Of a DNA stretch of 64,000 bases, positions 49,401 to 64,000 are shown one piece after another. The notes beneath the pieces are model-generated. The model did not search any database, was not told the origin of the DNA, and saw nothing but the letters and a program-made list of their open reading frames with translations. The stretch covers positions 8,097,001 through 8,161,000 of the forward strand of contig OY855908.1 of assembly GCA_963693305.1 (NCBI GenBank), given 5' to 3'. Positions within the stretch are counted from its first letter, which is position 1; every line of letters begins with the position of its first letter. Position numbers and translations under genes: made by a program. Source of the DNA: Meandrina meandrites (lineage: Eukaryota > Cnidaria > Anthozoa > Scleractinia > Meandrinidae).

Positions 49401-52400
49401 ATTGCAGATTTTAATGCCATGGTTGTGTCAGCTGGCAACATAGAAATCTCGCGAGGCAATTTATTTGAGTCACTGTTCAGTAATGCTAAGGGTTCTGGCT
49501 AACAAAACTTACATTATTATTATTAATTATTATGATAAGCTTAGTTGTATTTACATGTACAGAATGACCGTGAAACCATTTAATATTTGATTTTAATGAT
49601 AAAATAATTGGTCATATTTTTGCACCTTATTTTCAGGCTCCAGACCTAGCAGTACAAGAACTAAGAAGATGTGTTAAGGTGTGTACTAAATATGTTAAAA
49701 TTATTGCTGCAATGCTTGACAGGGAGTTTTCCCCCCTAAATGTGAGGATCCACTTATGCATCAGTCAATTCCAGCAGTGCCCATCCCCCCCATCACCCCC
49801 CCCCCCCCCCCCCCCCCGTGCAACCGCGGGGCATTTCCTAATGTTGCCTGTCTCCGAGGGTGGGGCATTTGCGTACCTCGGGTTGAGCCCCGGGCATTTG
49901 ACACGTGGAGTGAGTCGCGTATTCGCGATGGAGGCGTTTATAGGCCAAGACGTGGACTACGTTGCAGATTACCTAGTCCATGAAGGACTAGAGAAGCTCG
50001 TCACGGATGTTCGTGGATGTTTTTAAAGGTTTATTTTCTCAATTTTAGATATTTCTTTCATTGCTAAGAAGCAACAACTTGTATTATATTCTTATATCAC
50101 CTATCGAGAGATTGAAAACAATCAACCCGGGAGCGGGGCATTTGCCCGGTTCCTTCATCCCCACCCAGGGGAATTTGCCTATTTTTTTTATAGCAAATTA
50201 ATGCTAATGCCCGGGGGTTAGCCCAGGGGGGGGAGGGGGGGGGAGGGGGGTATGGGCACTGCTGGAATTGACTGATGCATTATTACCATCTATTTTTCAA
50301 TCTTTCTTTTGAAAACAGATTTTTAATAACATCAGTATGTCACTGACAATTAGCTACACAATTTGAGCAACTCATACATGTACTGTATGCTAAAAAGTAG
50401 GTCATGTCTCTAAAGACCAAATGAATACATTTTTCTTTCATCTTGCAGGAACTTGGTTTCCCTGGAGTTGAAGTTGGTTCCCATATCAATGAATGGAATC
50501 TTGATGCCCCAGAACTACAACCAGTGTTTGCTGTAAGTGACTGATCATGAGTGACTGCACACTGTGAAACAGTTTGAAATGGGTTACTAAACTTGAGTGG
50601 ACTACTCCTGGGAATGTAGCGCTTGTGGATATGGTATATATTTTTGGTGAGGCCAAGACGTTCTTAACTTTGTAAAAGAGATCAAGACTTCAAGTTGGCT
50701 TCACAAAAAAAAATTAAAATAAAATGAGTCTGCAAGACCTGTGAAATTTTTCTAAAATACTGCATGTAACATGTGGAATTTTTAAAGGGCTATTCTCCAC
50801 CCCTTAATGGAGTAGGGATACTGTGCTCTCCAGCTCCTTCATATTAACAATTAATTTTTTGTTAATAAAAGTGTTTTCCCCGGGAACAAAATGAAGTGTG
50901 CACCAATTGACATTTTACAACTGAAGAAACCTGAGAAGCATTATGCATGAATTCCTGATTACTCTCTTTTTTTTTTTGTCAGGCTGCCGAGGAATTGGAT
51001 TGTGCACTTTTTGTGCATCCCTGGGATATGGAATTAACAGGAAGAATGTCCAAGTATTGGCTGCCGTGGCTTGTTGGTAAGCTTTGTACCAAACTGTAAA
51101 TCACTTGTATCGTGTGATATTTGCAGCTGTATTAAAGTACATGTAAACATAATATCTGTAAATGTAGAGTCAACCCTCCTGTTTTATCTTCTCTTTATAG
51201 GAATGCCTGGAGAAACGGCACAAGCAATCTGCTGTATGATATTTGGTGGAGTTCTAGAAAGATACCCCAAACTAAAAGTGTGTTTTGCGCATGGAGGTAA
51301 GCACAGCTAGTGATCTTAAATACGGTAGAATCACTTCAGATTCACCCACTTCCAGGATGCCGAAAACATTTAATATTTCAATTGCAATCTGTTTTCTTCA
51401 TAGGAGGAGCATTTCCTTTCACTATTGGTCGTATTGAACATGGTTTCAATGTCAGACCTGATCTCTGCGCTGTTGAGAACCCAGTCAATCCCAGGTCAGT
51501 CTTAAGATTGACATGTTATGATATTATATTCATTTATTAAAATATTAGTTGTTGTACGTTGACCTAGCATGAGGTCCAGGGTGCAGTTTTTCAAAGGGTG
51601 GATCCACTGGATAGTGATTTATCTGGTGGATAGTGTTATCCATCCTTTTAACATCTGGGACCAGATGTGCATGTTAAGATACTGACCAAGTTCTTATAAA
51701 TATGTTACGTTTGTTTGTGACCAACACATCATGCCGTCCACATGTTAAATGACAACAAAATTTTCTGAGGTCAGATTTTTTACATCTGGATCAAACAAGC
51801 CTAATCAATATTTAACATAAATTTTATTTCTCCCTGACTGTTTTCATCTTTTCAATTTTTAAAAAATTAATCCAAAGAAAGGAAAAGGAAATTGCTTTAA
51901 GTTATTGTGATCATTAAAATGCAAATTCTTCATCTTGCACAATTACCATTTCAGCAGCTCAATATGCATATTCTTTTAGTGTGCAAGCTTCTGATAGCTT
52001 TTTTTTCAAATTGTTGATATCGCAGAAAGTACATTGGCCAGATTTTTACAGACTGTCTTGTCCATGATGAGAAAGCTCTCAAATATCTGGTTGACACTAT
52101 CGGAGAGGTAAGACATTTTTTTGACATAATTTTCTGCCAGGAAAGCATAATCCACGTCAGTGTAAGTGTACCTTGGCCACAGTAAAAACAAAATAGTCAA
52201 TCTTGGTGATAGGTTTTTGATCTTCCATTTCAAGATGGTACTGTCTGATCCATTTTCCTTCACCTTTCTTCTTTTCTTTTTGAGTTGCGTTCTAACAAGG
52301 GATGCTCACTTTGAATCTGCATCTTCTAATCTTGGATATTTAACAGATCTGCTTTCCCTAGCACCCCAGTTTGCCATTTTTTTGTGTGTGTTTTCTCCAG

Positions 52401-53905
52401 TGTTGCTAATACATGTATTCCCGGCATAGTCAATTGAACCCAATCGAACCCAATTCATGGATTGAGTTCGATTGAGTTTGGCAATCGAACAAAATGGAAC
52501 TCACCGAAAAGAAAAAAAATCAATCGAACCCAATCGAACGTTCGATTTTTGAACTCGTGATTTGTGTAAAACAGGCGTTGAAAATCCATAACCAGATCTT
52601 GGAAGCTAGAGTTACTTCAACCCGGAGTGTAGCCAATGTGTTTTTTGTAAACGAAGAAATTCCGCAGAAATGGCTTCAGATGCGCTGTGGATTGTAAGTT
52701 TCAAATGTGTAGTAAAAGGCTACCAGAAATGCCACTTTGACGTCAAGGATGGCGAAGTTCTCAAGGTTTTAAAGAAAATAGGCAAGTCAGGCTGTGCATT
52801 CCGAATTGCAAACGAGCACGGACAATTAGGTCACCTTCAATGTGTTCTGTTCTATTCTGTTCTCTTAAATACCGTGTTCGATGGAGTTCGGTTTCCGAAC
52901 CCAATCGAACACAATCAGATGGATTGAGTTCGATTTTTTCGATTGAATTCAACTTTTTCCGAAATCGAACTCACTGAAAGTCTGGTGTTCGATTTCGTTC
53001 GATTGCCGAACTCAATCGAACTCAATCCACAGATTAAGTTCGATTGAGTTTGATTTTCGAACGTTCGATTGACTATGCCAGGTAATATTATCTTGATCCC
53101 TTTTTTTTCAGGAGAATGTTCTTTTAGGGAGTGACTACCCATTCCCTCTTGGAGAACACCACCCAGGCAAGCTTATAGCAGATGTGTACAAACATAATAC
53201 AGAACTTAGGGTAAGAACACTACTGTGCACGTGGACTTGACTTGTACACAATTAATTCAGTCATTTAAAGGGTAGATGGTAATTAAACCTACATTTCGCT
53301 TTTTAGTGGTTTGGTATCACTCACTCCAACTAGTAGTTTTTTATTATGATGGAAAGTTCGCTCTTGAATTAGACAGTGTAGATCACACGGGCATGTACTA
53401 ATCAACACTAAAACCCAAAAAAATGAAACGAAATGAAACTTACTTGCGGTAAGCTGTTACTGTGGCTTGCTTGTGGTTAGCTTTCACTCCAGTTTGCTTG
53501 CTGTTAGTTTACTCTGGTTTGCTTGCACTTAGCTTTTACTCCAGTTTTGCTTGTGGTTAGCTTTCACTCCGGTTTGCTTGCAGTAAGCTTTTATTTGTTG
53601 GTTGTAGCAGTACTCTATATATTATTAATTATATTATTTGTTTTGTTTTGTTTTGGTGGTTTTGCCATTTTGTTTTGAGTTTTAGCACATGCTGAGTACA
53701 CATGATCTCCAGTACACGCAATTATAAGGAAGACAGCATTTTTCACAAGTTGGGCATAGAATCATTTTCTTTCTTATTTCAGTCCTCAGGCTATTTCTAA
53801 CAGCGAGTGCATGTTCTGTTGCAGGATAAACTGTTAGGCGGCAATGCACTGAAGTTCCTTGGGTTGGAGAGATCTCAGTTTGAAAATAAAGCAGCAACCA
53901 GTTAA
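46456..53905 (+). CDS. ACMSD: Aminocarboxymuconate semialdehyde decarboxylase, complete, 13 exons, 344 aa
   Basis: Zinc-dependent decarboxylase of the amidohydrolase fold. In the kynurenine pathway it turns alpha-amino-beta-carboxymuconate semialdehyde into aminomuconate semialdehyde, diverting tryptophan carbon from quinolinate and NAD synthesis; cytosolic. Exons: 46456-46518, 47950-47994, 48406-48502, 49105-49154, 49242-49352, 49637-49678, 50449-50532, 50983-51076, 51201-51296, 51404-51494, 52026-52107, 53112-53210, 53825-53905. All GT..AG; lengths sum to 1035. The ATG follows an in-frame TAG at 46426 and has G at +4. Metal ligands: H8 and H10 (DIHNH), H176 (VHPWD), D293 (GSDYPFP). Catalytic or substrate residues R49, W193 and H226 (FAHGGG) are present. 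Relative to the human enzyme everything is shifted by +2 residues because of a longer start (MAFKID). Identification is very secure. Confidence 0.97.
48020..48165. repeat. Dispersed repeat shared with an ITGB intron
   Basis: Same family as 33372-33530: TTTTCAATAAGACCTGG, GACCAGCTAAAATTCA, AAAGTGAGGTGTTTA and ATTGCTCTCTGACTGGTGCT in order. Located in ACMSD intron 2. Confidence 0.8.
49756..50280. mobile_element. MITE carrying a short coding-like frame
   Basis: ATGCATCAGTCAATTCCAGC begins the left end and is found in inverse at the right end, the match running about 29 bp through AGTGCCCAT, then C-runs on the left and G-runs on the right. Inside, 49929-50027 encodes a 32-residue frame, [20 protein letters not shown] and so on, ending in TAA, with balanced codon use unlike the surrounding spacer. 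It probably derives from the 5' end of an autonomous parent transposon. Inserted in ACMSD intron 6. Confidence 0.8.
52421..53082. mobile_element. MITE with (C)AATCGAAC repeats and an internal coding-like segment
   Basis: CCCGGCATAGTCAATTGAAC at the left and, in reverse from the right end, CCTGGCATAGTCAATCGAAC. Subterminal regions are packed with CCAATCGAAC / GTTCGATTGAG motifs on both sides. The central 250 bp lack these motifs and contain a frame from ATG 52670 reading [20 protein letters not shown] onward. The element ends 29 bp before ACMSD exon 12. Confidence 0.8.
52670..52927 (+). other. Coding-like frame inside the ACMSD intron-11 MITE (HIRAN-like pattern)
   Basis: The first 60 codons ([20 protein letters not shown], then [23 protein letters not shown]) recall the HIRAN pattern: a beta strand, a GE.L motif, a charged turn and a closing N..G..GH.. 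element. The frame then runs into terminal-repeat sequence and loses meaning. Family assignment is tentative; it may instead be a fragment of a transposon protein. Confidence 0.3.
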
Positions 53906-54513
53906 CATCTCAACGGGACTTCCTGGCGAGACTGCATTATTGTTAATAAATATATTATTTTTTAGGTTAAAGCTTTTTAAAAAAGTGTTTTCTAAGTAGG
54001 TTTATGATTAGGTGTACAGCATCTGATGTGGCAGACAAGTCTAACTTCTTACTATAAATTATACATATTAAACGCATTGTTTACTACTGTAAGGAAGAAC
54101 TTTGGACAGGCTTACAATCAGTGGATAATGCATAGCAATAGCCACTGTCAAATTAATTTTACCTGTTTGGGAGGCTTGTTGAGGCCAAGTAAGTGTTATT
54201 TTTGAAAAGAAGAGGACTAAAAAAGCTTGCCGAGTTTATAGTGTGAATTGTATAAATTGAAGAGTTAATATTATTGTAAAGCTATTTAACAAATATTTTC
54301 AATTAGAAACATGCATGTGAATTGTAGAACGAACAACTTTTTTGCCTTGCCTTGGACATATTAAAGAAGATAGTTGGGAATGTCATTTTTATTTCCAAGC
54401 TGTACATGTTGCTTTAGTGTTATAATGTATTTCCAAGTGTTTTCAAAGGAAATGTAAAGGAAAAGCGTTGATTCTGCTTACAACTTTTGTAGTGTGTTGC
54501 CATGCAGCAAATC

Positions 54514-54528
54514 AATAAATTAAATAAA
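54514..54528 (+). terminator. Candidate ACMSD polyadenylation signals
   Basis: Two AATAAA hexamers (54514-54519 and 54523-54528) lie about 610 bp after the ACMSD stop codon, in AT-rich 3' UTR-like sequence. An earlier AATAAA at about 53946 is an alternative. Confidence 0.5.
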
Positions 54529-54589
54529 GTTTGGTATTTCTGTGAAGAAAGTTGTTACTATTTATAAGCATATGAATCCCAGGGTAGGT

Positions 54590-56442
54590 ACTCTGTAAAT
54601 GTTTGGGTGGGGCATGTGCTGCTGGGACTCTGAAACCCTTACCCTATGCCAGACTACATTCAGCTGACTTTGCAACCCTTTACTAGACTAGACACAGAAA
54701 ATCTCTACCCTATCCCAGACTTGCTCTTTTTAGAACTGTATCACTATTAATGGTTTTAATGCAAAACCATCTGTCAATAACGTTGCTGCGATGATTTTTA
54801 TTAACGTTTAGGAAAGCCTCTTTCTCTTGAGTTCTCATTCCTTTTCTGGACTTTGCCGGTAAATGAAACCAAAACCTAGACCAAAACTCTTTGATTTCTA
54901 TACCATATCTCAGACTAAACTGCGTAAAAACCATACCATACCCTTCACAGCGGCACGTACCTATATAGCTCATATGTGGGAGTGCCCCCCCCCCCCCAAC
55001 CCCCTGGGATGTGAATGCTATTGGAAGTACGGCAACCTGATTCAAGAATTTCCAGATGTTGTAAGTAGTGTAAATCCTTAGTTTGAGCCTTAAAATGATA
55101 ACTCATTTATTATGACTGGAAAATTACATAACCATCTGCAGTTGGAAATTAATTAGCCTTCTCTCTGCTAATTGTGTTGACAATGGAAAATTCCTTTCGG
55201 ATCAACTATTCCAATGGAAGAGGCCATGGGTAATATTTTATTAATAAATTTCCAAATCAGTTGTTTTCCTCTTAGATTAGGAGCTCTCTCCTCCACAGTC
55301 CTCTTTTATTTTTTCGTACGAGCTGGGAAATGGAGAGAGGTTAAAAGTAAGCGCGAGAGCCTGCATTTTTCATTTTTTTTGTGTTCCCTCCCCCCCCCCC
55401 CCCCCCCCCTCCACTGAAGGAGCCTTTACTGAGGAAAGAGGGTTAGCATTTAGGGTGAGGTACGGGGTCTTTGCCTTGTGCCACGTGCTTGGACACGTGA
55501 CATGAGGGTATGGGAGAAATTTTCTGCATTCTCGTGTAAACATTCCAAAAGTGAGAGTGATGCAAGATTCGTGTTATTCTAGGAATGCACTGTGTAATCA
55601 TTCTCTGAATTGGTTACATTGCTTATCCGAAGGTGCGAAGCCCAGCTGATCGCAGCACGAAGCTTGACATTTGCTCCAGACCTGTCGTTCAAAGACCGTG
55701 CGCATTCGCAAAAAAAAGACAACGGGTCAGATCCTAGAATATGCACAATACTGACACAAGGCCGCCTAATAATATTGATTATTGAGGGTATCATGTGCAC
55801 ATGTGATGTGAGGAGAATTGGTCACTCGCTTTCCACATATATGTTAACCAATTGATCGAGATCATCTGGGACAATACCCAATCCAGTACTTAGAAAACAT
55901 TGGACTGGCAAATTTGGAACAATCTGATTTTGTCAATTTTAGTCAGATTTTAGTACTATGTCACCACTGTTCCAGGTACATTCTGAATATTTTTTCATTT
56001 TCATTTGGATGGTTTCTAAGGGCATAGGCCATGGAAAAGAGTTGTCATCATCAACCCAAGGAAAGAAACTTCAAAGACGTGCAAAAACTAATAGCTTTAT
56101 TTTTCTTACGTACACAAACTGGCAATTTCCAAACACCCAAGAATAAAGAACTTCCATTATTAGCAATTTTTCACATCATTCAATCCGCTTAATTTTCATA
56201 TTCTTTCATCAGTTTAACTTTCTGTGGTCAGAGTAGTCTTTCGAAAGTCATTCTCAATTTTTATTTAAAATGGAAAATTTATCGAACTAAAATTTCCATT
56301 TTTCAAATTCCCAGAAACACTAATGCCTCAAATAGCCATTGATCATCCTGCTTTCATATTTGAACTCAAAATTTCATTTCATCACTATCCTTGAAATTGT
56401 TTACAAAGTCTACGCCACTTTTGGAGAAGCTGTTTATTTGAA
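54590..56442. other. Spacer between convergent ACMSD and V-ATPase genes
   Basis: 54594-55010 is repeat-like, with CCCTTACCCTATGCCAGACT and diverged relatives such as CTCTACCCTATCCCAGACTT and ACCATATCTCAGACTAAACT. A C-run of about 20 lies at 55388-55408. Downstream (55600-56440) probably contains the 3' UTR of the V-ATPase gene; AATAAA on the minus strand occurs near 56096. No further gene seen. Confidence 0.5.
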
Positions 56443-63826
<7,384 letters not shown>

Positions 63827-64000
63827 CTGATGGAGGAAAAAGATGCAAGTCAAGTTTGAATTTTCATCACATATAGGACAGACTAATTTGTGGAATGGGA
63901 TGGGCAGAACAACATCAAATGCTAAAATGTACATTAAACAATACTACAAGATGGCCACACTGAAGTAAATGAGTTTTGTCCAGTATCAAAATATTTTAGA

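Overview
The window is nuclear DNA from an animal, most likely an anthozoan cnidarian (stony coral or relative). Genes are split into many small exons with consensus GT..AG introns, introns and spacers are AT-rich and crowded with short inverted-repeat transposons and tRNA-headed SINEs, and the recognisable genes are metazoan. Phylum-level placement is an inference from gene style and repeat types; the species cannot be read from the sequence.

Layout, left to right. (1) 1-2916, plus strand: the 3' end of a cysteine-rich, multi-membrane-span protein of unknown function. (2) 5333-6309, minus: an intronless body of a rhodopsin-class GPCR, followed at 7606-8460 by a decayed tandem paralogue. (3) 8461-20453: gene-poor DNA with an 82/83-bp minisatellite and several palindromic or retroposed repeats. 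(4) 20454-43430, minus: a complete integrin beta subunit that I could assemble from 27 coding exons (770 aa, reading frame kept across every junction). Its introns carry at least ten repeat insertions, including a 2.4-kb element with inverted ends that holds a telomere-like TTAGGG tract. (5) 43435-46455: a head-to-head spacer with a large near-perfect inverted repeat. (6) 46456-53905, plus: a complete 13-exon gene for aminocarboxymuconate semialdehyde decarboxylase (ACMSD, 344 aa) with all metal ligands present. (7) 56443-63826, minus: the C-terminal 448 residues of the V-type proton ATPase 116-kDa subunit a (13 exons); its 5' part lies beyond the window end.

The genes do not form a pathway together: adhesion receptor, kynurenine-pathway enzyme and proton pump are ordinary housekeeping or metazoan genes that happen to be neighbours. 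ITGB and ACMSD are divergently arranged with roughly 2-3 kb between their starts; ACMSD and the V-ATPase gene converge tail to tail.

I did not find an obvious new molecular system. The most interesting things are: a GPCR that has lost the Arg of its (D/E)RY motif while the dead paralogue beside it keeps it; a V-ATPase a-subunit with Pro inside the proton-channel helix motif; two ACMSD-intron MITEs that appear to carry coding fragments; an ITGB tail with NPIF in place of the first NPxY; a tRNA-bearing composite retroposon with a clean 14-bp target duplication; and a SINE bracketed by an unusually long 67-bp direct repeat.
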